Source: Gelidibacter gilvus (GTDB lineage: Bacteria > Bacteroidota > Bacteroidia > Flavobacteriales > Flavobacteriaceae). Taken from it: a stretch of 64,000 nucleotides of DNA. Location of the stretch: the NCBI RefSeq assembly GCF_004115975.1, contig NZ_SDDZ01000002.1:556361-620360 (forward strand). Direction: 5' to 3'. The notes beneath the pieces are model-generated. The model was not told where the DNA came from. It was given only the letters and a program-made list of their open reading frames with translations, and did not search any database. Positions 1 through 9,745 of the stretch are shown piece by piece (positions within the stretch are counted from its first letter, which is position 1; every line of letters begins with the position of its first letter). A program made the position numbers and the translations under genes.

Positions 1-2
1 CG

Positions 3-611
3 CTGTTGACCAAAGTACATGGCGGTGCCATTTCAACCATCCAAAAATTATATCACTATAATGAAGACGTCATTTATAATAGAGAAAACAAAGTTCGCAT
101 CGCTCTAAAAGCCATCACCTTAATATCGGACGGCATGGTGATCATCATGAGTGGCGGAACTACAAATTTAATGCTTGCCAAATTATTACCTAAAAATATA
201 AAAGCCACCATTTACACCTATAGTTTACCAATAGCGATGCAGCTAACGGAACACCCACTCATTGAAACCATATTTATTGGTGGTAAAATCCATAGAAGCT
301 CCATGGTGACCATTGGCATTGATGTCATCCAATATTTATCAAAATTAAGGGTCGATATTGCTTTTATCGGAGTGAGCGCTTTGAGTCTTAAGCAAGGCAT
401 CACAGATGAAGGCTATGAAGTGTCACTGATTAAAAAAGCAATGATCAATGCCTCCCAACGTGCGGTTTTTCTAGCGACTTCCAACAAATTGAACACCATC
501 CTTAATTATGACGTTTGTAGTGTAAATGAAATTGACGCTGTGGTAACCGATTTAGACCCAAAAAGCCCTAAGATCAAAGATTACAGAGATGCTGGTCTCA
601 ATTTAATTTAG
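3..611 (+). CDS. DeoR-family transcriptional regulator, C-terminal part (cut by window start)
   Basis: The reading frame is open from base 3, so the gene starts left of the window and its N-terminal DNA-binding domain is missing. The visible 200 residues begin with the KVHGGA segment that follows the DeoR helix-turn-helix, then a DeoR-type sugar-phosphate sensor domain (segment IIMSGGTTN near residue 46, then FIGVSALS and VFLATSNK). Such proteins usually repress sugar or nucleoside catabolic operons and are released by a phosphorylated intermediate. No target operon is visible here because the gene to the right is convergent. The family call is fairly firm; the ligand is unknown. Confidence 0.8.
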   Translation: MLTKVHGGAISTIQKLYHYNEDVIYNRENKVRIALKAITLISDGMVIIMSGGTTNLMLAKLLPKNIKATIYTYSLPIAMQLTEHPLIETIFIGGKIHRSSMVTIGIDVIQYLSKLRVDIAFIGVSALSLKQGITDEGYEVSLIKKAMINASQRAVFLATSNKLNTILNYDVCSVNEIDAVVTDLDPKSPKIKDYRDAGLNLI

Positions 612-690
612 TTGTTAGCCTTACCTAATTACCAAAAAACGTAAAAGCGAGGATCTACCTCGCTTCTACACTTCTCTATTTTATTTTAGT

Positions 691-3600
691 TTACTCTTCT
701 ACTGTTTTCAAGTTGTCGTCAGAGTTGCGATCAATCAACTTGTTGTACGGATCGATCCCTGCTTTTAATGGTTTTTTATCTGTAATAACCGTAAAAGAAT
801 TATCACCAGATTCCAACCATTTTAGTTCAAAATACAACGGATCTTTGATTGTTACCCCATCGTCATTGACCACATCTTCGCCAAACAAGCCAATATCAAC
901 TAAGTTTTTCTTGTCATCAACGCGATCTTCCCTGCCTTTGTCGTCATAGTAGATTTTTTTAGAATTCACAGTAAACGTCGTTTCCCATTTTCCATTGTCC
1001 AAAGCTTTTGTTTTGGCAGTCATCACTCTATTTTCATACAATACAATCTCTTTAAAACCATCATCAATTTTGTATTTTAAAGAGTCGGGAGTGACAGCAT
1101 AAAGTGCTTTATACAAATCCTCAGAAGTTGCGTACACCCCTTTCTTATTGTATTTAAATTCTTCCAAAAAGTTCTTCAGCCCACTATTGACAACGTCCTC
1201 ACCCATGACATCCTGTAGGTCATACATAATCATAGAGCCTTTTTCGTACCAGATATAGCCACCAGTTTCTACGTCCATTAAAGTGCGTTCTGGTTTAAAA
1301 CTAAATTTTCGACTCCCTAAATAGGTATCCAACGAGTTTTTTAAGAACGACTTGATCCCATTTTCCCCATACTCCTGTTTCATGGTCATTAAGGATGCAT
1401 ATTCTGCCAAAGTCTCTGAAATGATATTACCTCCAGAAGTTTTACTTGGCGTCACAATATGACCCCACCATTGGTGAGCCACCTCGTGGGACGTTACTCT
1501 AAAGGCATAATTATAACTGTCAGCTTTTGAGAAATCGGCTGCAAAGCCAAAATCTTCAGAATACGGAATAGTGGTCGCAAAAGACTGGGCAAAAGTGGAA
1601 TGTGCCGGGAATTCTATAATACGAATAACCGAATACGGATATTCCATGAAGTTTTTCGAATTATAATCCAACGCAATCTTCACCCCTTTGATAAAATATT
1701 TCAGATTCCTTTTATGCTTAGGGGAATGGTAAATTTCTATCGTTACTTTTTTTCCACTCGGGGCCGTCCAATTATCCTTTTCGATATCATAGGCGGCAGA
1801 AACAAAACTGAAGAAATAATCCGTTTTTTCTTCTATTTTATACTGAAAATAGCTTCTCTCATTCTCTTCCCATTGTTTGGTGAGTGCTCCTGGAGCAACG
1901 GCAGTTTGTCCTTTCGAAGTACTCACTATGGCTTCAAAATTTAAATAATCGGCATCTTCGTTAAACAAGTTTTTCCTTAGTGCCAGACTATCTGTTCGCG
2001 GTGATAATAAATAATCAAGTTTCTCTAAACCGTATTTTTTACGAATGCCATTATCAACTATGGTACGCTCGTAATGAAAGGAAGGAAAAATCGCATCATT
2101 AAAAAATGTACCATTTTCCAAAATCGCAGTTTCAGAATCCATAGAAAACCCGTGCGTATTAACTCGTGTTTCAATAACCAAAGATGCCGTTTGTTTTGGC
2201 TGCAAACTTGTTGGTAGTTTGTAGATGAACATTCGATATTCCTCATCTGCTAAAAAAGGTTTTAATTCCGTACCGTTATAGACCACTTTAGTGATTTTTG
2301 TATCTGAGATTGGGAATTTCACTTCCATCAAAAGTGTATCAATAGGCACTTCGTAATTGTTAATGACCATAAATTCTCCTTTAGCTTCTACACGCCTATC
2401 TTCTGGAAAAATATCGATAAAAGCTTTGAGATCGGTTACTTGAATATGCGGTTGGTCAATATATTTACCATACTTCTTTTCAGCCTCAGCATTGAGTTTT
2501 TGACTGTAATTACCATCTTCCAGTTGGTTCAACACTTTCAAGTTATAATAGCTGTAGGCACCTACAGAAACAAATGCCACAATAAAAAACAGCATTAAAC
2601 AAAGTGTTTTTCCGCTAAAACGTTGTTTTGCAATTTGCAAACGTTCTTTAGCCGAAGAAAAGAAACCACGGTTCCAAAAAACAATACCTATTGTTGCCAA
2701 AATACAGGTCAATAATATCCAATACAGGTTCAACCAGAATCTTCCATACAAGTAATGTCCAAAGCCATTTAAATCACTTAGAAACCCACCAGGTGTTCCT
2801 CCAAAAATCACTAATGGATTTGATGTTTTGAGTGCTAATCCTAATATAATAGGTAACCCTACATAAATAAGAATCACAATAAAATGTCCTAAAAATTTAT
2901 TATTAACCAACACATGAATGAAAAATGCTAAAAGAACGGTCATCACATAGCTGGGGAACACACTCGTAAAATTATAGGTCAAGTACATGCCCAACTCATA
3001 ATTGAAGTAGCCGTTGAAGGTTTGATATAAGATACCTACGACCACATTGAGCAAAGTCAGCACGACCGAAATACCAATTAGAGAAATAATCTTAGAAAGA
3101 TATAAAGTGATATTGCTCACAGGTAAGGCATCGTAAAACTCAAATGTTTTATTCTGCCGCGTTCTATGTACCGCTTCACCCGAATAAATGATTAAAATAA
3201 TGATAGAAAACAAGATCATGCCGCCCGAAATTTGTGTCACCATATAGCGCGTCAATGGCAGCGATGGGGTTCCATAAGTTTGATTGGACAGATACGCCAC
3301 AAACCCTGCCATGATAACTCCCATGACCATCAAGATGACAAAAGCAGTCTCTTTAACAATGGAAAGAAATTCAATCTTGCTTAACGATACTAAATTTTCC
3401 CAACGGGCTTTAGCGTTAAAAACTTGGGTAATGTTTGGAATAAAGGACGCAGGAACATAGTCTTCTTTGCTTTCTTTAGTTGATTTTCGCTTAGAACTGG
3501 TCAAAAATCTTTTGTATGAAAATCTAAATAAGGTGAAAAAGAAAATCAGAAAAGCAATCCCCAACCACAATAATCGGTTGAGTGCAAATTTACCAGAAAG

Positions 3601-4296
3601 TGCTAATTGGTTGTGATTTAACTCGTCCACAGTCCAATACTTCGTTATAAATCCGTGGGCTGCTTCTCCAAACGGATCTACATACACACTTAACCATTCG
3701 GTATCTAAACCAGATAACAATTGTCCTGATGCAATAGTCAGAATGAGAATGACAATACCTCCTAAATATAAGATCGACATACGTTTGAAAAAAGTCATCA
3801 AACTAAAGAATAAACTCCCGATAAAAAACGCATTAAACGTCAATAGATATATAAAAGGTAACAGATATGAGGTCAAGTTAAAAGACGTATAGACACCATA
3901 ATCCGGCCGTTCCAAAAAAGCACCGATACTGAAGCCAATCATCGCCCCAATTACCGCTCCAATATTCATAATCGTTACAATGGTAAAACTGCCAAGGAAC
4001 CGTCCTAGAATATAATTTTTTTCCGAAATAGGAAAGGTAAAATACGTTTGTGCGGTTTTATGCTCTTCATCCCGATAGACTGCAACGCCCATAATAGCGG
4101 CATAAAAAAACAGGCTTATGATACTCATGCCACCCAAAACACCTACAATGGCATTCGGACTATTGGTATATTGAGCCGTAACTGAACTTTCAAAAACACT
4201 CATTAAGAGCGGAATTACGAACATCAAAACAATGTAGATGTACGTAGCTGGCCGTCTAAACCGATATTTTAGTTCAAATAAGAAAATCTCCTTCAT
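691..4296 (-). CDS. ABC-2 type permease fused to an M1-family aminopeptidase
   Basis: The protein has 1201 residues. The N-terminal half has about a dozen hydrophobic segments typical of ABC-2 permeases (roughly residues 15-260 and 315-590). The C-terminal half, from about residue 620, is a gluzincin peptidase with the zinc motif HEVAH at residues 937-941 and the third zinc ligand in SETLAEY (E961). The usual GxMEN exopeptidase loop is not obvious. This fusion is a known Bacteroidetes architecture; its substrate is not established. The gene begins 2 bases after the ATP-binding subunit stops, so the two form an exporter operon. The peptidase is probably outside the cytoplasmic membrane, an inference from topology. 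Confidence 0.9.
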   Translation of the reverse strand: MKEIFLFELKYRFRRPATYIYIVLMFVIPLLMSVFESSVTAQYTNSPNAIVGVLGGMSIISLFFYAAIMGVAVYRDEEHKTAQTYFTFPISEKNYILGRFLGSFTIVTIMNIGAVIGAMIGFSIGAFLERPDYGVYTSFNLTSYLLPFIYLLTFNAFFIGSLFFSLMTFFKRMSILYLGGIVILILTIASGQLLSGLDTEWLSVYVDPFGEAAHGFITKYWTVDELNHNQLALSGKFALNRLLWLGIAFLIFFFTLFRFSYKRFLTSSKRKSTKESKEDYVPASFIPNITQVFNAKARWENLVSLSKIEFLSIVKETAFVILMVMGVIMAGFVAYLSNQTYGTPSLPLTRYMVTQISGGMILFSIIILIIYSGEAVHRTRQNKTFEFYDALPVSNITLYLSKIISLIGISVVLTLLNVVVGILYQTFNGYFNYELGMYLTYNFTSVFPSYVMTVLLAFFIHVLVNNKFLGHFIVILIYVGLPIILGLALKTSNPLVIFGGTPGGFLSDLNGFGHYLYGRFWLNLYWILLTCILATIGIVFWNRGFFSSAKERLQIAKQRFSGKTLCLMLFFIVAFVSVGAYSYYNLKVLNQLEDGNYSQKLNAEAEKKYGKYIDQPHIQVTDLKAFIDIFPEDRRVEAKGEFMVINNYEVPIDTLLMEVKFPISDTKITKVVYNGTELKPFLADEEYRMFIYKLPTSLQPKQTASLVIETRVNTHGFSMDSETAILENGTFFNDAIFPSFHYERTIVDNGIRKKYGLEKLDYLLSPRTDSLALRKNLFNEDADYLNFEAIVSTSKGQTAVAPGALTKQWEENERSYFQYKIEEKTDYFFSFVSAAYDIEKDNWTAPSGKKVTIEIYHSPKHKRNLKYFIKGVKIALDYNSKNFMEYPYSVIRIIEFPAHSTFAQSFATTIPYSEDFGFAADFSKADSYNYAFRVTSHEVAHQWWGHIVTPSKTSGGNIISETLAEYASLMTMKQEYGENGIKSFLKNSLDTYLGSRKFSFKPERTLMDVETGGYIWYEKGSMIMYDLQDVMGEDVVNSGLKNFLEEFKYNKKGVYATSEDLYKALYAVTPDSLKYKIDDGFKEIVLYENRVMTAKTKALDNGKWETTFTVNSKKIYYDDKGREDRVDDKKNLVDIGLFGEDVVNDDGVTIKDPLYFELKWLESGDNSFTVITDKKPLKAGIDPYNKLIDRNSDDNLKTVEE

Positions 4297-4298
4297 GA

Positions 4299-5174
4299 TT
4301 ATACGGTTTGAGGTTGGTTAATACTATAGAAATAAAAATCTTCTAAATTATTGTTGACCACTTCAAAACCGTCTCCTGGATGAACGTCACTAAAGATATT
4401 GACATTCATATTTCCACTTCGCAAGTAGGTAGAAAGCACGGTATATTCTGATTGATATTTTTCAATCTCGCTCTTTTCGATACGTTTACGATATATTTTG
4501 TCATTCAACGAATTCGATAATTCTTGCGGATGGCCTTGCACCACAATTTGTCCGTCATTAAAAACAGCCATGTTGGTACATAAATTTACAACATCATCTA
4601 CAATATGGGTGGATAAAATAACGACGGCCTCTTCACCCAATTCACTTAATAAATTGTGAAAACGGTTCCGTTCCAAAGGATCCAAACCAGCGGTTGGCTC
4701 ATCCACAATAATTAATTTAGGATTTCCGATCAAAGCTTGGGCAATCCCAAAACGTTGGCGCATCCCACCAGAATAATCTCCTAAATTTCGTTTCCTAAAT
4801 TTGTAAAGATTCACTTGATTTAAAAGATCGGCCACATAAGCTTTACGGTCGTTACTGCTATGGATGCCTTTGATTTTTGCAATGTGATTCAGCATCATTT
4901 CTGCGGATACTTTCGGATACACCCCAAAATCCTGAGGTAAATAACCCAATACTTTTCTTAGTTCCTCAGGCTGATTAAACACATCAATACCATCAAAATC
5001 AATAGTGCCGGTATCGGCAATTTGCAAGGTGGCGATGGTGCGCATTAAAGTCGATTTCCCTGCGCCGTTGGGTCCCAGAAGACCAAACATTCCCTTATGA
5101 ATTTCAAGATTGACATTATTTAAAGCCTGGGTCCCATTAGGATAAGTTTTATTCAGGTTTTGGATAGAAAGCAT
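4299..5174 (-). CDS. ABC transporter ATP-binding protein
   Basis: The protein has 291 residues. Walker A GPNGAGKST lies at about residue 34, the signature YSGGMRQR near 139, Walker B LIIVDEPTAGLDP near 160 and the H-loop STH near 195. It powers the permease/M1 aminopeptidase fusion immediately downstream; the two genes are 2 bases apart. The C-terminal 70 residues after the nucleotide-binding domain are not conserved enough to assign. It resembles the ATPases of Bacteroidetes ABC-2 exporters. Nothing in the 240-base upstream gap shows a clear promoter. Confidence 0.92.
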   Translation of the reverse strand: MLSIQNLNKTYPNGTQALNNVNLEIHKGMFGLLGPNGAGKSTLMRTIATLQIADTGTIDFDGIDVFNQPEELRKVLGYLPQDFGVYPKVSAEMMLNHIAKIKGIHSSNDRKAYVADLLNQVNLYKFRKRNLGDYSGGMRQRFGIAQALIGNPKLIIVDEPTAGLDPLERNRFHNLLSELGEEAVVILSTHIVDDVVNLCTNMAVFNDGQIVVQGHPQELSNSLNDKIYRKRIEKSEIEKYQSEYTVLSTYLRSGNMNVNIFSDVHPGDGFEVVNNNLEDFYFYSINQPQTV

Positions 5175-5418
5175 AGTTTTGCGTTTAGAAGGTTGTTCAT
5201 GTAACAGTGTTAGTAGTCGTTTTGTAAGTTATGTTACAATCTAAACTTTTTTAATAGGTTATAGTGAAGGCGGAGTGCTTCTATTTAAGCGTTCCTCTAA
5301 GGTCGATTATCGCGTGTGTTTTAGGCATATTGCCTCTGCCCTAACTGCCCGAATTTGATGTATAGCAGGGATTTGGAAGTCAATTATAAATAAAGTGCCA
5401 TTGATTTTGCGAAAATTT

Positions 5419-6528
5419 CTAGTTACGCTTAATTTTCAGGGATTTCAGGGCGTTATAATTTTCGGTGGCTATACTCTCCGCATCCTTGACCATATTTTTA
5501 CCTATGGAAGAAGTCAATAAAAAACCAACCGTTGACGAAATTGCAACCCCAATAAAAGGAAAGTATTTAGAAGCAGATTTAGCAGCTACCGTTGCTCCTG
5601 CCCTTTTCAACAGAAGCATAATCGCATCTTTCCCTAAATATTTGACACTAAACTGTAGGGCTTTGGCAGTTAATACCTTTGCGTTATTCTTATCTAACAA
5701 ATCCATGATGAAATGCTGCTGTTCATCGCCCAGGCAATAAATATCCCTGACATGAACCCCCATTCTGGTGAGCAAAGATATATCTACGCCAACATCAAGT
5801 CCCGGAATAGGATTAACGCCATTCACTGCCGATAAGGCAGCATGCATGCCTACAATTTTATTTGCGAGTTCTTTTTTTTTTGAAAGGATTTTTTGGCTGG
5901 TAATATTGATATCCGCAACAAACCGTTGTTGCTTGATTCTCCCCAAGCTCGAATAAACATCATCCAAAAGCTGGCCTAAATCATATTCTTGTGGATAATC
6001 GGCAGAGGTTAGATATATGCCATTGAGTCGATACCCCTTAAGATTTTGTTCAAGGTCATTCAAAACGGTATTATAGGTTTCTTCCTCAGAGATATCGCGT
6101 CTTAAGGCGCGATCAATTGAGAAGTCTATTTTCGTCCGAACTGCAAAGACGGGCATTTTTATTTTTAGAAGTTCTTCTATTAGATATAAATCATCTTCGT
6201 AAAACCGATCTGAAGTCACCAAAATGACGCAATCAAAATGGCTGATATTAAATGTCTCAAGATACTGTTCCTTGGGAAAATTGATGGTGGAGCATCCCGG
6301 TAAATCATAAAAATTCAAACCTCTATGTTCAATGGGTTTCCCAACTTCCATGGTTGTTTCCACTTCGCCCACCTCAGCAATATGTTCACCAACAATGGCA
6401 TTGATCAGAGAGGATTTTCCAACGCCACTCCTACCGATGATGCCACACTTTATTTTTGCGGATTCAAACTTATCCAAATCGGCTTTAAGTTTTTTCTCGA
6501 GACTTGCAATTTCTTTGTTTTTGCTCAT
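5419..6528 (-). CDS. IRG-like / dynamin-like membrane-associated GTPase
   Basis: The protein has 369 residues. Residues 28-210 form a P-loop GTPase domain with G1 GRSGVGKSS (about 32-40), G3 DLPG and a TKID-type G4 (VRTKIDFS). The C-terminal third is helical and hydrophobic, with a NPIPGLDVGVDISLL segment resembling the membrane-proximal part of interferon-inducible (IRG) GTPases and DUF697-type bacterial GTPases, and a glycine-rich hydrophobic stretch near 320-350. The role is unknown; bacterial relatives are thought to act at membranes. It stands alone between two convergent or unrelated operons. The GTPase call is firm, the IRG-like call moderate. Confidence 0.8.
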   Translation of the reverse strand: MSKNKEIASLEKKLKADLDKFESAKIKCGIIGRSGVGKSSLINAIVGEHIAEVGEVETTMEVGKPIEHRGLNFYDLPGCSTINFPKEQYLETFNISHFDCVILVTSDRFYEDDLYLIEELLKIKMPVFAVRTKIDFSIDRALRRDISEEETYNTVLNDLEQNLKGYRLNGIYLTSADYPQEYDLGQLLDDVYSSLGRIKQQRFVADINITSQKILSKKKELANKIVGMHAALSAVNGVNPIPGLDVGVDISLLTRMGVHVRDIYCLGDEQQHFIMDLLDKNNAKVLTAKALQFSVKYLGKDAIMLLLKRAGATVAAKSASKYFPFIGVAISSTVGFLLTSSIGKNMVKDAESIATENYNALKSLKIKRN

Positions 6529-6700
6529 ATTTTTGATGGGACTAACAGCAGTATTAAATAGAATTGTTTGTAGATTGTAAGGTGCAAATTTAATACATTT
6601 TAAATAAACATTGTCCGTGCTGAGACCCGCTTTTAAATACGGGAATTGATCGTCAGGAAGTTATAATAGAACTCGGGCTGACTAACTATTGAGTATTGTT

Positions 6701-7723
6701 TTAATTTTCATCATTTAATATTTTATCAATATTTTCTAATTCTTCCTTTGAAAAATTCAAATTATCGATTGATTTGACGTTATCGCGGATTTGCTCAGGA
6801 CTACTCACACCAACCAATACAGAAGTAATACGATCATCTTTTAACAGCCAGGCTATCGCCATCTGGGCCAAACTTTGGCCTCTGTTTTTTGCGATGACAT
6901 TTAATTGCTTCACTGCGTCCAATTTATCTTTGGTGAGTTGTTCTGCTTTGAGATATCTTTTGTCTTTTCCTGCCCTTGAATCTTCCGGAATTCCGTTAAG
7001 GTATTTGTCAGTTAATATGCCTTGGCTCAAAGGTGAGAAGGCGATAGCTCCTGTTCCTTGGCTTTCGAGTTCCTCCAATAAACCATCTTCCACCCAACGA
7101 TCCATCATATTATAGCGCGGCTGGTGAATCAGTAATTTGGTACCCATTTGTTCCAAAATTTTACTTGCCTGTCGGGTCAAATCCGCTGGATAACTGGATA
7201 CCCCAACATAAAGCGCTTTTCCTTGTTGTACCATTTGATGCAAGGCCCCCATAGTTTCCTCCAAAGGCGTATCGGGGTCAGGACGATGATGGTAAAAAAT
7301 ATCCACGTAGTCCAGGCCCATTCTTTTTAAACTCTGATCGAGACTCGCTATTAAATATTTTTTAGAACCCAAATCACCATAAGGGCCATCCCACATATCC
7401 CAACCTGCCTTACTTGAAATGAGCAACTCATCCCGATACCTTTTGAAATCTTTCTTTAAAATTCTACCAAAGGTTTCTTCAGCAGAACCATAAGGCGGGC
7501 CATAGTTATTGGCTAAATCAAAATGGGTAATGCCACTATCAAAGGCTGTTCTCACGATGTTTCTGGCATTTGTAAAGTCATCGGCATGCCCAAAATTATG
7601 CCATAGTCCAAGAGATATCGCCGGTAATAAGATGCCGCTTTTACCACAACGACGGTAGGTCATATCCTTATAGCGACTTGGTTGCGCTTCGTAATAGGGA
7701 ATGGATTGTTGATTCGATTTCAT
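6701..7723 (-). CDS. Aldo/keto reductase (L-glyceraldehyde 3-phosphate reductase-like)
   Basis: A 340-residue NADPH-dependent oxidoreductase with the AKR TIM-barrel motifs: FDLANNYGPPYGSAEE, containing the catalytic Asp and Tyr (about residues 74-89), KAG with the catalytic Lys (about 106), the YHHRPD catalytic His, and the SVLVGVSSPEQIRDN cofactor segment near 310. The N-terminal YRRCGKSGILLPAISLGLW is typical of the YghZ/L-GAP reductase subgroup. It starts 5 bases after the D-aminoacylase-like gene stops on the same strand, so the two are probably cotranscribed. The physiological substrate is not shown by the sequence. Confidence 0.9.
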   Translation of the reverse strand: MKSNQQSIPYYEAQPSRYKDMTYRRCGKSGILLPAISLGLWHNFGHADDFTNARNIVRTAFDSGITHFDLANNYGPPYGSAEETFGRILKKDFKRYRDELLISSKAGWDMWDGPYGDLGSKKYLIASLDQSLKRMGLDYVDIFYHHRPDPDTPLEETMGALHQMVQQGKALYVGVSSYPADLTRQASKILEQMGTKLLIHQPRYNMMDRWVEDGLLEELESQGTGAIAFSPLSQGILTDKYLNGIPEDSRAGKDKRYLKAEQLTKDKLDAVKQLNVIAKNRGQSLAQMAIAWLLKDDRITSVLVGVSSPEQIRDNVKSIDNLNFSKEELENIDKILNDEN

Positions 7724-7727
7724 CTAA

Positions 7728-9506
7728 TTATATAGCTTTTTGTAATTGTTTTTCTTGTTGTCCCACTTTCTCGAGAAACCTGCCGTACTTTTTTGTTTTA
7801 CCATAATCGTCCACAAATACGTCGTTTTTGAAAATTGTTTTCCCACCGACCATAACTCTTGAAACGACGCCTTCATTTCTATTGACCAATCGTTCGTAAT
7901 TATCAAACTCTTGAATAGGAGCGATTTCAACATTTTCTGTGATGTTCTTAAAATTTTCTGGATCTAAGATCACAAGATCAGCCATTTTTCCTTTAGCCAA
8001 ATAACCACAATCCAGATCAAACCAATCACCTTGCTCTTTCGTTAGTCTCCAAATACATTTTTCCATCGTCATGATCGGATTTCCATTCACTATGGAATCT
8101 TGTACGATTTTAATCATTTTTAAAGGAAAATTATAGAATGCCATATTATTAAGATGGGCACCGGCATCAGAAAAACTGATTAAATTGTATTTGAAATTAT
8201 AAAGGTTTTTATATTTTTCGGATCTATCATTAGCAATAGTGGTGGTCCATCTCATCTTTTTATCATATTTTATAATCGTATCCAAGAACGCATCTACAGG
8301 ATGCTTATTAGTTTCTTCAGCAATTTCATAGAAATTTTTACCAATTAAACTCGCATCCGGACAGTCGATGATAACGGCTTTGCTTAAATCTTTATGCCAC
8401 ACTTTTGGGGCAAATTTTTTCTTGATTTCTTTTTTGAAATTGTCTCTAAATTGACTGTCGTTGATGAGTTCATCTCTTTGATCCAATTCTTTCGCAAGAT
8501 GTCTCAATGCCTCTCCACTGGGGAATTCCTCAAACATGACCGAGTCAACACCATCGTAATATACCGTAAATGGACACGGAGGCGATTGCATCCTGAAGTT
8601 GGCATTTCCCAAACTATTTATGGCTTTGGAACCGAATGCGACCATCGGATAAATATAGCGATCGCCAATTAAATCCATCATGGCAATCATGGTAGTTTTT
8701 AACGGTTTTCTAAAAACACCCGCACTCGCCAACATATAATTGAGCGCATTGATCCGAGTGACCAAATTGGGAGCGCCCTGAAGAATCGCTTCTCGTTCTC
8801 GAAGTAAATTGATCAAACTTTTTCTTTCTTTCCACGAAGCGTAGAAAGATGGTGTTTTATGGGACCAATACCTGTCGCCGTCCATTTTATCCCAAGGATT
8901 ATCCATGGTCGACAATCCTATAAAACCCTCATCTAGCGCGTCGTCCAACATGTTCAACATCATTTCCCTTTCTTGGGGCGTTGCCGATTCATTATCGCTT
9001 AAAGAACGTTTGATTCCCATGGCTTTCATTCGCATGTCAGAATGGCCTATAAAAGAAGCGATGTTGATTCCCAAAGGTAATTTACTGATGTAGGCCTTCC
9101 ATTCTTTCGGGGTATTCCACGATTTTTCTCTTTCTAACAGGGGTAGCATGACCTCTCTCGGAATCGCTTCAACCCTCGTAAATGAATCGGCAGTATCTTC
9201 CGCCGAATTATATATGGCAGACACTGAACAGCTGCCCAAAATTATGGTGGTGACGCCATGCCGCGCCGATTCTTTAAGTCCAGGAGAAGCCAGAACCTCA
9301 GCATCATAATGGGTATGCGAATCAATAAACCCAGGAACAATCCATTTTCCTTCGGCATCGATAATTTCCAAATCCTCATCAGAAAATGAATTGGAAGACC
9401 CGATTTCTAATATCCGCCCATCACCATCAATTAACACATCTTTTTTAACTGCTTTTTCATCGGGCATTCCAGAGAAAAATAATCCATTTTTGATAAGTTT
9501 CTTCAT
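7728..9506 (-). CDS. N-acyl-D-amino-acid deacylase family amidohydrolase
   Basis: A 592-residue metal-dependent hydrolase of the D-aminoacylase/dihydroorotase-like superfamily. The N-terminal beta-sandwich leads into VPGFIDSHTHYDAEV (about residue 56), which holds the first metal ligands HxH. Later metal or catalytic segments are GHSDMRMK and SDAGAHLNN, and the C-terminal part returns to the sandwich (KGKMADLVILDP). Family members remove N-acyl groups from D-amino acids or similar amides in the cytoplasm. No signal peptide is seen. The aldo/keto reductase follows 5 bases downstream. The upstream 239-base gap to the divergent GMC oxidoreductase should hold the promoters of both. Confidence 0.88.
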   Translation of the reverse strand: MKKLIKNGLFFSGMPDEKAVKKDVLIDGDGRILEIGSSNSFSDEDLEIIDAEGKWIVPGFIDSHTHYDAEVLASPGLKESARHGVTTIILGSCSVSAIYNSAEDTADSFTRVEAIPREVMLPLLEREKSWNTPKEWKAYISKLPLGINIASFIGHSDMRMKAMGIKRSLSDNESATPQEREMMLNMLDDALDEGFIGLSTMDNPWDKMDGDRYWSHKTPSFYASWKERKSLINLLREREAILQGAPNLVTRINALNYMLASAGVFRKPLKTTMIAMMDLIGDRYIYPMVAFGSKAINSLGNANFRMQSPPCPFTVYYDGVDSVMFEEFPSGEALRHLAKELDQRDELINDSQFRDNFKKEIKKKFAPKVWHKDLSKAVIIDCPDASLIGKNFYEIAEETNKHPVDAFLDTIIKYDKKMRWTTTIANDRSEKYKNLYNFKYNLISFSDAGAHLNNMAFYNFPLKMIKIVQDSIVNGNPIMTMEKCIWRLTKEQGDWFDLDCGYLAKGKMADLVILDPENFKNITENVEIAPIQEFDNYERLVNRNEGVVSRVMVGGKTIFKNDVFVDDYGKTKKYGRFLEKVGQQEKQLQKAI

Positions 9507-9745
9507 GATGTTATTAATTCTTTACAGTTAATTATAGGTAGCTAAATATACCAATTATCCCATATTATCCTTAGTGCAAAAGCGGTTTTTGTTCCTATTG
9601 CTCTGATTTTCTTAAATCTTACAATTCAAATCATCTGAATTTAAACATGCAACTACTAATTTTTAATAGATCTAAGGCCGATTTATTTTCACTAAATTCG
9701 TGATTGAAACTTACAGATTAGCATGCACGAACTCGCAATGGCAAA

